From: Catenulispora sp. MAP5-51 | GTDB taxonomy: Bacteria > Actinomycetota > Actinomycetes > Streptomycetales > Catenulisporaceae | NCBI RefSeq assembly: GCF_041261205.1 | Contig: NZ_JBGCCH010000002.1 | Location: forward strand, 310,001-374,000 | DNA: 64,000 nucleotides | Reading direction: 5' to 3' | Shown here: positions 7,979 through 16,283 of the stretch, one piece after another | Layout: every line of letters begins with the position of its first letter | Position numbering within the stretch: the first letter of the stretch is position 1 | The notes under the pieces: model-generated | What the model saw: the letters and a program-made list of their open reading frames with translations, nothing else | Databases searched by the model: none | Told to the model about the DNA's origin: nothing | Made by a program: the position numbers and the translations under genes

Positions 7979-8076
7979 GAGAACAGGTCCTTGATGACGA
8001 CCCTCCGTGCCCCCCGACATGTATCGCAAGATACTCCGATGCGCAAGATCTCCGCACCAGCTATTTTACTAGTGCG

Positions 8077-8088
8077 GAAACGGATCCG
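8077..8088. promoter_or_regulatory. Perfect palindrome upstream of the cyclase-like gene
   Basis: AACGGATCCGTT is a perfect 12-bp palindrome in an AT-rich patch about 100 bp upstream of the cyclase-like/padR operon. A small hairpin, CCGCAC...GTGCGG, lies beside it at 8050-8075. PadR proteins bind dyads, so this is a candidate operator. The rest of 7979-8247 has no gene. Confidence 0.4.
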
Positions 8089-8247
8089 TTAAGCATTAAA
8101 GCTATCGCCCGGCACTGACAAAAACCGGCCTCGCAGGACCCGCACATGCGGTTTCACAAAGTCACAAGTACGCAGTGCGAAGTACGCCTCCGGCACGCCG
8201 AGGGCCGGCCGGCCCGAAAACCCCCGCAGAGCGTTGCCGGATAGTTA

Positions 8248-8925
8248 TCAGTCGGCTACGCGACCGTTTTGCGCGACCTCGCGCAGGGCCTTTTCATCGA
8301 GCACGATGATGCGCTGCCGCGCGCTGCGGATGACCCCGGCTTCGCGGAGCGTGCGCAGGGAGCGGGCCAGGGCGGGCACGCTGACCCCGGCCCAGCACGC
8401 GACCTCTTCCTGGGTGAACACGGGACGGTCCTGCCCGGAGTCGGCGTAGGAGTGGATCTCCAGAAGCTTGTCGGCGACCGCGCCGAGCGCGACGGAGCCG
8501 TGCAGCTGGGTACGGTGCCGGTCGGCGTCGTGGAGGCGTTCGGCCAGGACGCGGAACAGCGCCCGGGCTATGGAGGGGGTGCGCTCCGCGAGGTCGATGA
8601 AGGCCTCGCCGCTCATCCCGCGCGCCTCGACGGTGCTGCGGGCCCTGACGGTGGCGCTGCGCGGCCGCTCGGACAGGCTGGCCAGCTCCCCGACCACGTC
8701 CCCGGGGCCGCGGACCGCGAGGATCCGGGTGGCCCCGACGGTGCTGTGCTGGATCACCGAAACCCACCCGGACTGGATGAAGAACACCCGATGGGTGTCC
8801 TCCCCCTCACCGGTCAGCGAATCCCCGGCCCGGAACACCTGGTAGACGGTCCGCGAGCGGATCTCCTCGGCTGCCATAGCGTCGAGGAGATCCCAGAACC
8901 GCAAGCCGTCTTCGTCACTCGCCAT
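8248..8925 (-). CDS. crp: Crp/Fnr-family transcriptional regulator
   Basis: A 225-aa protein with an N-terminal cyclic-nucleotide-binding barrel (VYQVFRAGDSLTGEGEDTHR, GDVVGELASLSERPRSATV; the GELA/RSATV pair sits where cAMP phosphate binds) and a C-terminal winged helix (FTQEEVACWAGVSVPALARS). It resembles the actinobacterial Crp that controls germination, morphology and secondary metabolism in Streptomyces. The ATG at 8925 has GGGGA right next to it, so translation from a leaderless mRNA or a slightly later start is possible. A Crp-type palindrome lies 280 bp upstream. Confidence 0.88.
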   Translation of the reverse strand: MASDEDGLRFWDLLDAMAAEEIRSRTVYQVFRAGDSLTGEGEDTHRVFFIQSGWVSVIQHSTVGATRILAVRGPGDVVGELASLSERPRSATVRARSTVEARGMSGEAFIDLAERTPSIARALFRVLAERLHDADRHRTQLHGSVALGAVADKLLEIHSYADSGQDRPVFTQEEVACWAGVSVPALARSLRTLREAGVIRSARQRIIVLDEKALREVAQNGRVAD

Positions 8926-9287
8926 TCCCCGCAAACTAGCCGAGCCCGGCTCGTAGGCAAAGCTCGGCCTGAGGAATGGCGCCTCGCGTGCAGACGAATG
9001 TGCCCCCGTGACCCCCGTGTACCCCCCGGCATCCCCCACGGATCCCGGGTCCCCCGAAGTCCCCGGAAGAGTCCCCCGTGACCCCCCGCCGCGCCCGCAG
9101 CTCCCCCCGGAGCTCCCCCCCTCCGCAGGCGCGACGCGGACTATCCTCGGGTTATCCCTCGGTTTGAACCACGTCATCTGATAGGCACGGGAAAACGACG
9201 GCGTGTGTCCGCGATCACAGCAGGGCTTTGGAGAGGGACACAGAGTTTTGGATAGGGACGCAGAGCTTTGAGAAGAACACCGAGCTC
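8926..9287. other. crp upstream region
   Basis: This 362-bp gap has a strongly C-rich stretch on the + strand (about 9000-9120, with CCCCCGTGACCCCC-like repeats), the Crp-type palindrome at 9204-9219 and the start of the 20-bp tandem repeat at 9226. No gene is seen. Confidence 0.6.
9204..9219. promoter_or_regulatory. Candidate Crp-binding palindrome
   Basis: TGTGTCCGCGATCACA fits the Crp pattern TGTGA-N6-TCACA with one mismatch. It lies about 280 bp upstream of the crp start and downstream of the acyltransferase stop, so it may mediate autoregulation. Confidence 0.5.
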
Positions 9288-9303
9288 TTAGAAGAACACC
9301 GAC
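9226..9303. repeat. 20-bp tandem repeat over the acyltransferase stop
   Basis: Four degenerate units of 20, 20, 19 and 19 bp run from 9226 to 9303. The last unit covers the gene's final codons and its TAA stop (9288-9290). Confidence 0.85.
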
Positions 9304-10334
9304 CGGCGCTGCAACAGCAGCCGGTACAACGTGTCCTGGATCGTCTCGCGCACCTGGTCGGTCAGGTCGAAGACGAGCATCGGGTCGTCGGCGGCGCCGG
9401 CGTCGTACCCGGAGGTGGCGATCGGCTCCCCGAAGGCGATGTGCCACTTGGTCGGCAGCGGCACCAGCCCGAGCGGGCCGAGCAGGGGGAAGGTCGGGGT
9501 GATCGGGAAGTACGGCAGCCCGATCAGCCGCGCCAGCGGCTTGAGGTCCGCGATCTTCGGATAGATCTCCTCGGCGCCGACGATGGACACCGGGATGATC
9601 GGGACCCCGGTGCGCAGCGCCGCGGAGACGAAGCCGCCGCGGCCGAAGCGCTGGAGCCGGTAGCGCTGGGAGAACGGCTTGCCGACGCCCTTGAAGCCCT
9701 CCGGGAACACCGCCACGACCTCGCCGCCGCGCAGCAGGCGCTCGGCGTCGGGGTTGCACGCCAGGGTGTGGCCCATCTTGCGCGCCAGCTCGCCCACGAA
9801 CGGCAGCGTGAAGACCAGGTCGGCGGCCAGCATGCGCAGGTGGCGGCGGGCCGGGTGGTGGTCCAGGAGCGCCAGCTGGGTCATCAGCGCGTCCACCGGG
9901 ACCGTGCCGGAGTGGTTGGCCACTATCAACGCGCCGCCCTCGGACGGGACGTTCTCGATACCGGAGACCTCGACGCGGAAGTACTTCTCGTAGAGCGGGC
10001 GCAGGGCACCCATGAGCACGTTGTCGTTGAGGTCCGCGTCGAAGCCGAACTCGTCGACCTCGTACTCGCCGGTGACCCGGCGGCGCAGGAACGCCAGGGC
10101 GCCGGCCGCCTTCTCCTCCCAGCCGCCCGAGGTGCGCTCCGAGGTGCGCTCCGGGGCGTGCTCGGGGTCATGGTCGGGAGCCGCATGCTCAGGAGCTGCG
10201 TGGTCGGGGGCGGCGTGCCCGGGAGCGGCGTACTCCGTAACGTGCTCGGCGGCGGTGCGCTCCGCGACGTGCTCGGGGTCGGCGTGCTCCGTGGCGTGCT
10301 CGGGGCCGTCCACCGCCTCGGACCGGTCCGCCAC
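9288..10334 (-). CDS. PlsC-type lysophospholipid acyltransferase
   Basis: A 348-aa enzyme of the 1-acylglycerol-3-phosphate acyltransferase family, expected to acylate lysophosphatidate or a related lipid at the membrane. The catalytic HX4D motif is NHSGTVPVD (near residue 140); EGFKG and PIIPVSIVGAEEI match blocks III and IV. The first ~70 residues are a low-complexity extension rich in Glu, His and Ala (repeats such as PEHA, PDHA), absent from standard family members. The GTG start follows the epimerase stop by 1 nt, so the two are co-translated. This pair is conserved in Streptomyces next to bdtA. Confidence 0.88.
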   Translation of the reverse strand: MADRSEAVDGPEHATEHADPEHVAERTAAEHVTEYAAPGHAAPDHAAPEHAAPDHDPEHAPERTSERTSGGWEEKAAGALAFLRRRVTGEYEVDEFGFDADLNDNVLMGALRPLYEKYFRVEVSGIENVPSEGGALIVANHSGTVPVDALMTQLALLDHHPARRHLRMLAADLVFTLPFVGELARKMGHTLACNPDAERLLRGGEVVAVFPEGFKGVGKPFSQRYRLQRFGRGGFVSAALRTGVPIIPVSIVGAEEIYPKIADLKPLARLIGLPYFPITPTFPLLGPLGLVPLPTKWHIAFGEPIATSGYDAGAADDPMLVFDLTDQVRETIQDTLYRLLLQRRSVFF

Positions 10335-10335
10335 C

Positions 10336-11334
10336 TCAGTACCCCTTCGTCCAGCCGGGCACGACCGGCTTCAGCCCGGCGCCCTCGGCGTGCGCCCGCA
10401 GCGCGTCCGCGGTGGTGTGCCCCGGCTCCCAGCCCAGGCGTTCCTTCACCCGCGCGGTGTCCAGGACCCGGCCGTAGCGGACCATCGCCACCTGGTCGGG
10501 GGTGAAGTCGACGATGCCGGTCCGGCGGATCACGCCGCCGAAGAAGCCGGCGCCGAAGGACAGCACCGGGATGGTCGGACGGCCCAGGCGGCGGGTGATC
10601 TGGGACAGCGGCATGGCGCCGTCGCCGGCCACGTTGTAGGTGCCCGGGTGCCCGCCCAGCGTGGCCAGCACCAGGGCCCGGACCGCGTCGTCGATGTGCA
10701 CGAACTGCAGGCGCGGGTCGAAGCCCAGCACCGTGGGCACCACCGGCAAAGTGAGGTAGTCCAGCAGCGGGGAGGCCACACCGGGACCGGCGAACGGCGC
10801 GAAGCGCAACACGGACACCGCCACGTCGGGGCGGCGCCGTGCGAAACCGCGGACGTACCCCTCGGCCTCTGCCACGTCCTTGCCGTAGCCGGACGTCGGC
10901 GGCAGGTGCGGGGGTGTGTCCTCGGCGAACAGGGCCGGGTCGCGGGGTGCGCAACCGTAGACCGCGCCGCTGGACTTGACGACCAGCCGCTTCAGACCCG
11001 GCGCCCGGGAGGCGGCGGCCAGCAGTTGCATGGTCCCGATGACGTTGCGTTCCTTCATCGCCGCCCGGCCGCCGGCACGCGAGGGCCGGGGCTCCAGGCC
11101 CAGGTGGACCACCGTGTCGGGGTCCGTGCCCGCGATGAGGCGGGCGATCGCGGGGGAGCCGGAGGCGTCGGCCCCGTCGGCGCCCGCGACGAAGCGGACA
11201 CGGCCTTGCTCGCGCAGGGCCTCCACGACGGACCGTCCCAGACGGCTGTCCGCACCGATCACGAGCACGCGGCGGCCGCCGGACGGCTTCCCGTCCGCCT
11301 GAGTCCGACCCGCACCTGCCATCGTCGCGGCCAA
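10336..11334 (-). CDS. NAD-dependent epimerase/dehydratase (extended SDR)
   Basis: A 332-aa Rossmann protein. RRVLVIGADSRLGRSVVEAL is the nucleotide-binding glycine segment, VVHLGLEP follows beta-4, and VVKSSGAVYG carries the conserved Ser. The usual YxxxK pair is not clear: the expected site reads SGYGKDVAEAE, so classical SDR catalysis may be lost. It may act on a sugar nucleotide or lipid head group, or be a binding protein. It lies immediately upstream of the acyltransferase and downstream of the bS22-like gene on the same strand. Confidence 0.85.
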   Translation of the reverse strand: MAATMAGAGRTQADGKPSGGRRVLVIGADSRLGRSVVEALREQGRVRFVAGADGADASGSPAIARLIAGTDPDTVVHLGLEPRPSRAGGRAAMKERNVIGTMQLLAAASRAPGLKRLVVKSSGAVYGCAPRDPALFAEDTPPHLPPTSGYGKDVAEAEGYVRGFARRRPDVAVSVLRFAPFAGPGVASPLLDYLTLPVVPTVLGFDPRLQFVHIDDAVRALVLATLGGHPGTYNVAGDGAMPLSQITRRLGRPTIPVLSFGAGFFGGVIRRTGIVDFTPDQVAMVRYGRVLDTARVKERLGWEPGHTTADALRAHAEGAGLKPVVPGWTKGY

Positions 11335-11353
11335 ACCCCCCGACGCGCCGGCG

Positions 11354-11455
11354 CTACTTCTTCTTGTTGCGACGCTGGATGCGCGTCTTCTTGAGCAGCT
11401 TGCGGTGCTTCTTCTTGGCCATACGCTTACGGCGCTTCTTGATGACTGAGCCCAC
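11354..11455 (-). CDS. 33-residue basic bS22-like (AURKAIP1/COX24-type) protein
   Basis: A GTG start at 11455 gives a 33-aa, Lys/Arg-rich peptide that begins MGSVIKKRRKRMAKKKHRK and ends RRNKKK. This is the small ribosome-associated protein of actinobacteria (bS22, AURKAIP1/COX24 domain). The GAGGG upstream supports the start. It sits between bdtA and the epimerase, the same place as in Streptomyces. It is too short for routine gene calling and easily missed. Confidence 0.9.
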   Translation of the reverse strand: MGSVIKKRRKRMAKKKHRKLLKKTRIQRRNKKK

Positions 11456-11603
11456 TCGGGTGCCCTCGCTCACTTGTGACAGGGATTCGCGACTGGCCCA
11501 GAGTACCTGGTCGTCCGGTCCCGCGACCAAACGCCCGTCGGCGCGGGGTCGGCACGGGGTCCCGCGGACCCCGGGCGCAAGCCCGGCAGAAGGTTTCGGG
11601 GCT

Positions 11604-11849
11604 CTAAAGAGAGTCCGCCACGTAGGCGTCGCGCAGGTATTCCTGCACGGCTTGTTCAGGGACCCGGAAGGAGCGGCCCACGCGGACCGCGGGTAGTTCC
11701 CCGCTGTGCACCAGGCGGTACACCGTCATCTTGGACACCCGCATGACCTGGGCGACTTCGGCGACCGTGAGGAACTTGACCTCGGAGAGCCGCGCGGCGT
11801 CGCCGCCCGTGCGAGCGCTCCCGTGCATGTCGGATATCTCAGAAGCCAT
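11604..11849 (-). CDS. bdtA: BdtA-like helix-turn-helix DNA-binding protein
   Basis: An 81-aa excisionase/MerR-like protein. VKFLTVAEVAQVMRVSKMTV is the helix-turn-helix, and LPAVRVGRSFRVPEQAVQEYL is the wing. It closely resembles the Streptomyces protein encoded by bdtA (BldD target A), which sits at the equivalent position beside the bS22-like, epimerase and acyltransferase genes. Its function there is not well defined. A palindrome at 11917-11933, about 70 bp upstream of the start, may be its operator. Confidence 0.82.
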   Translation of the reverse strand: MASEISDMHGSARTGGDAARLSEVKFLTVAEVAQVMRVSKMTVYRLVHSGELPAVRVGRSFRVPEQAVQEYLRDAYVADSL

Positions 11850-11916
11850 GTTATGAGGATAGGGGTGGATGATACATATGGGGAAGAGGATGCGGCATTC
11901 GTGTGATTTGCGGACT

Positions 11917-11933
11917 GTTACCCCTGGGGTGAC
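11917..11933. promoter_or_regulatory. Palindrome upstream of bdtA, BldD-like halves
   Basis: GTTACCCCTGGGGTGAC is an almost perfect 17-bp dyad. Its halves fit the BldD half-sites TnACnC and GnGTnA, but the spacer is 3 bp instead of 1 bp. bdtA is a known BldD target in Streptomyces coelicolor. The rest of the gap to 12123 is repetitive GC-rich sequence with no gene. Confidence 0.4.
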
Positions 11934-12123
11934 GTGGTGACCTGCTGCGACCAGTCACTCACGCTCCGGAGCGACTCCCGGCGCCCCGAAGCGCTCCGGC
12001 TCGCCCCGGCGCGTCCCGATTCAGCCGTCCTCAAGCGCCTCAGAAAGCGCCTCAGCAAGCGCCCCAGACGCCCTCCGGCACCTTCAGCCGTCCGAAGGGC
12101 GCGTCAGACGCCCCGAGACAGCC

Positions 12124-12921
12124 TCACAGCCCGGCCCGGGCGAGTACGTACCGTGACATAGGCGTGTAGTGCCGGGGCGCGATGCCGTCGTCGAGCGGCA
12201 CGGCCACCTGCACCACGCCCTCGGCCTCCCCGACGAACAGCGCCGGGTCGTTGGAGTCGGCGAACCCGATCGCGTCGATCCCGGCCTGGCCCGCCCCGCC
12301 GCACCAGCCGTGGTCGGCGACCACCAGGTCCGGCAGCGGCTCGCCGTCCCCGGCCAGCGAGGCCAGCGCGGCCCGGATGGGACGCGCGGAGTGCGTGTGC
12401 ACCAGCGATCCGCCCTCGGCCGTCACCCCGACCCCGCCGAAGTAGGCGATCGACCGGCGCTTGCGCCCGACCTGCGCCGAGGCCTGATACGACCAGCCGG
12501 CGCCGGCCTCTATCACCTCGCACCCGGCCTCGCGCAGCCCGGCGGCGAAGGCCAGGTGCACGGCCAGCAGGGTGCTGGGATGCCCGGTGGCCAGCAGGAC
12601 CCGCTGGCGCCGCTCGCCCGCCAGCCCCAGCCGGTCGGCGAACCGGTCCAGGCCGTCCAGCGTGAGGTCGACGTCGATGTGGTCCTGGCCCGAGCGGTAC
12701 TTCGGATCCGCTGACACCCCGGCGCGGTCGGCCATCAGCTTGACGACGTCGCCCTGCGTCCACACCCGCTCCGGCTCCAGCCCGAACAGGTGATACGGGT
12801 CCCTCTCGGCGAACATCGCGTATTTACGGAGGTTGTCCTCCCGCGGAGTCGCCACAGCGCCGGCGATGCGGTGCGTCAGCAGGTGGTCCCGGAGTTCGTC
12901 GCGAGTGGGAGCGGCGGTCAT
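12124..12921 (-). CDS. Conserved actinobacterial protein annotated as phosphatase
   Basis: A 265-aa protein of a family that databases usually call phosphatase in Streptomyces; I know of no biochemical proof. Visible conserved segments are RIAGAVATPREDNLRKY, RSGQDHIDVDLTLDGLDR, VLLATGHPSTLLAVH, and DLVVADHGWCGGAGQAGID. The conserved His/Asp residues could bind metal. It has no signal peptide or membrane segment. It reads left from a single ATG at 12921 and ends just before degenerate repeats downstream. Confidence 0.65.
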   Translation of the reverse strand: MTAAPTRDELRDHLLTHRIAGAVATPREDNLRKYAMFAERDPYHLFGLEPERVWTQGDVVKLMADRAGVSADPKYRSGQDHIDVDLTLDGLDRFADRLGLAGERRQRVLLATGHPSTLLAVHLAFAAGLREAGCEVIEAGAGWSYQASAQVGRKRRSIAYFGGVGVTAEGGSLVHTHSARPIRAALASLAGDGEPLPDLVVADHGWCGGAGQAGIDAIGFADSNDPALFVGEAEGVVQVAVPLDDGIAPRHYTPMSRYVLARAGL

Positions 12922-12987
12922 AGGGAGAAAATAACCCGGGGACGCATACCGCCGCCGCTCGTTGTGCCTACATCACATGTACAGCGT

Positions 12988-14172
12988 CTACTCGGTCCGC
13001 AACGCGACCACCGGATCGAGCCTCCCGGCCCGCCGCGCGGGCATCACCCCGAAGAACACCCCCACCGCGGCGGACACCCCGAACGCCAGCACGATCGACC
13101 ACCACGCCAGCACCGCGGGCAGCGGCGTGAAGGCGGACAATATGTAGGACGCGCCTATACCGAGCCCGATCCCGATGACGCCGCCGATGCTCGTCAGCAT
13201 CACGGCCTCCAGGAGGAACTGCGAGAGGATGTCGCGCTGCCGCGCGCCGAGCGCCTTGCGCAGCCCGATCTCCTTGGTCCGCTCCCGGACCGAGACCAGC
13301 ATGATGTTGGACACCCCGACCCCGCCGACCAGCAGCGAGATGCCGGCTATCGCGGCGAGCACCAGGGTGAGCAGCGACAGGATCTTGCCGATGGTGCCCA
13401 GGATCTCGGTCTGGGACACCGCGGTGAACTCGTCGCCCCGGTACTTCTGTTTCAGGGCGTCGACCATTTTGGCGCCGGTGGCGTCGACGTCGCCGGGGCT
13501 GTCGGCCTTGGTGGCGAAGCCGGAGATGGTCTGCATGCCGAACAAGCGCTGTGCGGCGGTGACCGGGATGTGCACCTCGCTGTCCGGGCTCAGGCCGAAG
13601 GCGCCGCCCTTGGGCTGGAAGAGCCCGATCACCCGGAACTCGACGCCGCCCATGTCCACCTGGCGGCCGATGGGATCGGCGTTCGGGAACAGCGCCGCGG
13701 CGGCGTCGGGGCCCAGGACGATCACCCGGCGCGCTGTGGCGATGTCAGCCTTGGAGACGTACCGGCCCTCGGCGACCGGCCGGTCGAAGACGTCGACGAC
13801 GTTCGCCGTGGTCCCCTGCACCGTCGCGTAGAACGTGTTGGTCCCGGCACGCAGGTTCTCGGCCGAGGCCAGGGAGACGGCGACGGCGTCGGGCCGGCCG
13901 AGCACCCGGTCCAGGTAGTCGGCGTCGGAGAGCTGGAGCCGGGAGATGGCCGGGGAGGTGCCTAGCTGGAACTTGCCGGGCGCGACGAACACGATGTTCG
14001 AGCCCAGGCCCTCCACCTCGGAGGTGACCAGCTGCTTCGCGCCGCCGCCGATCGCGACCAGGACCACCACCGCGGCGACCCCGATCACCACGCCGAGCAT
14101 GGTCAGCAGGGAGCGCAGGCGGTTGGCGCGCAGGGCGTCGAAGGCGACGCGGAAGGATTCTGTGACTCTCAT
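12988..14172 (-). CDS. MacB-type ABC transporter permease
   Basis: A 394-aa protein with one N-terminal membrane helix (SLLTMLGVVIGVAAVVVLVA), a large extracytoplasmic MacB domain, and three C-terminal FtsX helices (from ILSLLTLVLAAIAGISLLVG; ERTKEIGLRKALGARQRDI is the conserved coupling loop). MacB permeases drive mechanotransmission across the envelope rather than classic transport. Its ATG overlaps the ATPase stop (ATGA). It is the last gene of the MFS-adaptor-ATPase-permease operon. Confidence 0.92.
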   Translation of the reverse strand: MRVTESFRVAFDALRANRLRSLLTMLGVVIGVAAVVVLVAIGGGAKQLVTSEVEGLGSNIVFVAPGKFQLGTSPAISRLQLSDADYLDRVLGRPDAVAVSLASAENLRAGTNTFYATVQGTTANVVDVFDRPVAEGRYVSKADIATARRVIVLGPDAAAALFPNADPIGRQVDMGGVEFRVIGLFQPKGGAFGLSPDSEVHIPVTAAQRLFGMQTISGFATKADSPGDVDATGAKMVDALKQKYRGDEFTAVSQTEILGTIGKILSLLTLVLAAIAGISLLVGGVGVSNIMLVSVRERTKEIGLRKALGARQRDILSQFLLEAVMLTSIGGVIGIGLGIGASYILSAFTPLPAVLAWWSIVLAFGVSAAVGVFFGVMPARRAGRLDPVVALRTE

Positions 14173-14891
14173 GAGGACTCCAGTGCTTCCGCTGTGCCCT
14201 CTGCGCCCGCTGTGCCCGCTGCGCCCTCTATAAGGCCATCCCTCACTCGGATGATCCTCCGGGCGCGCGCCGCGATGTCAGCCTCGTGGGTCACCAGGAC
14301 GACCGCGACTCCGCGTTCCTTGTTGAGCCGTTCCAGGATCCCCATCACCTCATCGCCGTTGACGGTGTCGAGGTTCCCTGTGGGTTCGTCCGCTAGAAGT
14401 AGTGCGGGTTCCCCTACTAGCGCTCGCGCTATAGCGACGCGCTGCTGTTCTCCGCCGGACATCTGCGTGGGCCGGTGCCCTGTGCGGTGCCCCAGGTTCA
14501 CAGCCTCCAGTGCCTCGGCTGCGCGCCTTCTGCGCTCCGCCCTGCGTACTCCTCTATAGACGAGCGGTAGAGCGACGTTGTCCAGAGCGGTAGTGCGTGC
14601 CAGAAGCTGGAACGACTGGAAGACGAACCCGATCGTCTGGTTCCTGAGTTCGGCCAGTTCGCTGTCGTCCAGCGTGCCGACATCGCGCCCCCGGACCAGC
14701 AGCGTGCCGGAGGTCGGCCGGTCCAGGCAGCCGAGCAGGTGCATCAGCGTGGACTTCCCGGAGCCCGACGGTCCGATGATCGCTGCGTAGTCGCCCTCTT
14801 CGATGGTCAGGGAGACGCCGCGCAGAGCGTCCACGGAGACGCCGTCCATGTTGTACGACCGAGTGACGTCGACCGCCTCGATTTCGGCCAT
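14169..14891 (-). CDS. MacB/LolD-type ABC transporter ATPase
   Basis: A 240-aa ATPase. The Walker A motif is GPSGSGKST, the Q-loop is FVFQSFQLL, the signature is MSGGEQQRVAIARAL, Walker B is LLLADEPTGNLD, and the switch His is in VVLVTHEADIA. It follows the adaptor gene by 3 nt and overlaps the permease. In this class ATP hydrolysis powers conformational signalling through the permease to the adaptor. Confidence 0.94.
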   Translation of the reverse strand: MAEIEAVDVTRSYNMDGVSVDALRGVSLTIEEGDYAAIIGPSGSGKSTLMHLLGCLDRPTSGTLLVRGRDVGTLDDSELAELRNQTIGFVFQSFQLLARTTALDNVALPLVYRGVRRAERRRRAAEALEAVNLGHRTGHRPTQMSGGEQQRVAIARALVGEPALLLADEPTGNLDTVNGDEVMGILERLNKERGVAVVLVTHEADIAARARRIIRVRDGLIEGAAGTAGAEGTAEALESS

Positions 14892-14894
14892 GCC

Positions 14895-16283
14895 CTAGAG
14901 CTTCTGCCCGTCGTGGACCTTGTCGGCCCCCGAAGTGACGATCACGTCCCCCGCGCTCAGCCCGGAGGAGACCTCCACCGTGGTGTCGCCCTGCGCGCCG
15001 AGCCGGACCACGTGTTTGTGCGCCTTGCCCGAGGTCACCAGCCACACGGTGTCCTGGTTGCCGTCGTGCACGATGGCCGCCGCCGGCACCGCGAGCACGT
15101 GTGGCTTGTTCGCGACCTGGAGGTCGGCCACGGCGCTCATCCCGGGGCGCGGGACCGGGGCCGCGGAGCCGTCGCCGAGCGTTCCAGCCCCCAGCGAGAG
15201 CCGCACCCGGTATGTCACGCCGCCCCGGCTGGAGGACTGGCCCTGGCTGTCGATGGAGATGACGGTCCCGGGGTAGTCGCCGTCGGGGACGGCGTCCAGC
15301 TGCACGTCGGCGGTGACGCCCGGGGTGACCTGGAGGATGGAGGTCTCGTCGACCTGCGCGGTCACGGTCAGGGTCGAGGAGTCGGTGATGACCAGCAGCG
15401 GGGCCCCGGAGTCCACGGGGGACCCCTGGGAGATCACGGTGTCGTCCCCCGGGTCGGAGCTCCCGCCGCCGGACGCGGCGGATCCGAGGGATCCCCCGGC
15501 GGCGCCGGCCAGCGAGCCGAGGTTCCCGCCGAGCTGGGACAGCAGGGAGGAGACGTCCACTCCGGAGGCACTGGCCCCGCCGACCCCGCTGCGCAGGGAT
15601 ATGTCCCCGGATATGGAGGCCTTGATAGTGAGGGAGTCCACTGTCTTCTGCGCTATAGCGACCGCGGCCTGTGTCTGAGTCCGTTGTGCATCGCTAAGGG
15701 AACCCACTACGTCGGACGCGGAGGCGATCCCGTTATTGAAGTTCGCGATAGTGGTCCGGACATCGGAGGACGCGGTGGCGTACTGATTCCGCGCGCTGGT
15801 GATCTGGCTCAGGATCGAGGCCTTGATCGCCGGATCCGCGATCTGGTTGGCGGTGGCCTGCGCGGCGTCGAAGGCCTTCTCGGCGTTCGCGTCGGCGTCC
15901 GCCTCCGACTGGGAGAAGTCCAGGACGCTGCCGCCGCCGGAGGACTTCTTGCCCTGCGCCGCGGCCTGGGCGTCCGCCGCCTTCGCCGCGTTCAGCTGGG
16001 CCTGCGCGTCCGGCGAGTCGATCTTCAGCAGGGTCTGGCCGGCGGTGACGTGCTGGCCGTCGGCGACCATCAGCTGCGCGATGGAGCCGCCGGCGGTCGC
16101 GTCCACCGTGATCTGTGCTTTCGGCGTGACGCTTGCGGGAGCCTCCACTACCTGGGTGACCGGACCGTACGCCACCGGCGCTTTGGTGATCCCGGAAGGA
16201 GCGCCGCTCCCGCAGGCGCTCAATCCGGCGACGAGTAGAGAACTGAGAACCGACCCCGCTATTGCCGTGCCACGTTTGGTCAC
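14895..16283 (-). CDS. Lipoprotein efflux adaptor (HlyD/MacA type)
   Basis: A 462-aa membrane-fusion-type adaptor. The N-terminal signal ends in a lipobox-like LSAC, so it is probably a lipoprotein. A biotinyl-lipoyl half (VDATAGGSIAQLMVADGQHV), a long helical hairpin (about 110-240) with a Gly/Ser-rich insert, and a beta-barrel/MP domain (VPAAAIVHDGNQDTVWLV) follow. GTG at 16283 is chosen because the frame continues upstream without adaptor sequence; it overlaps the MFS stop (GTGA). It should link the MacB permease to substrates outside the membrane. Confidence 0.85.
   Translation of the reverse strand: MTKRGTAIAGSVLSSLLVAGLSACGSGAPSGITKAPVAYGPVTQVVEAPASVTPKAQITVDATAGGSIAQLMVADGQHVTAGQTLLKIDSPDAQAQLNAAKAADAQAAAQGKKSSGGGSVLDFSQSEADADANAEKAFDAAQATANQIADPAIKASILSQITSARNQYATASSDVRTTIANFNNGIASASDVVGSLSDAQRTQTQAAVAIAQKTVDSLTIKASISGDISLRSGVGGASASGVDVSSLLSQLGGNLGSLAGAAGGSLGSAASGGGSSDPGDDTVISQGSPVDSGAPLLVITDSSTLTVTAQVDETSILQVTPGVTADVQLDAVPDGDYPGTVISIDSQGQSSSRGGVTYRVRLSLGAGTLGDGSAAPVPRPGMSAVADLQVANKPHVLAVPAAAIVHDGNQDTVWLVTSGKAHKHVVRLGAQGDTTVEVSSGLSAGDVIVTSGADKVHDGQKL

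Noticed and set aside
8926-9759. N-terminal extension of the Crp gene into the acyltransferase
   Set aside because: The extension is out of frame with a real acyltransferase gene and the Crp domain starts cleanly at 8925.
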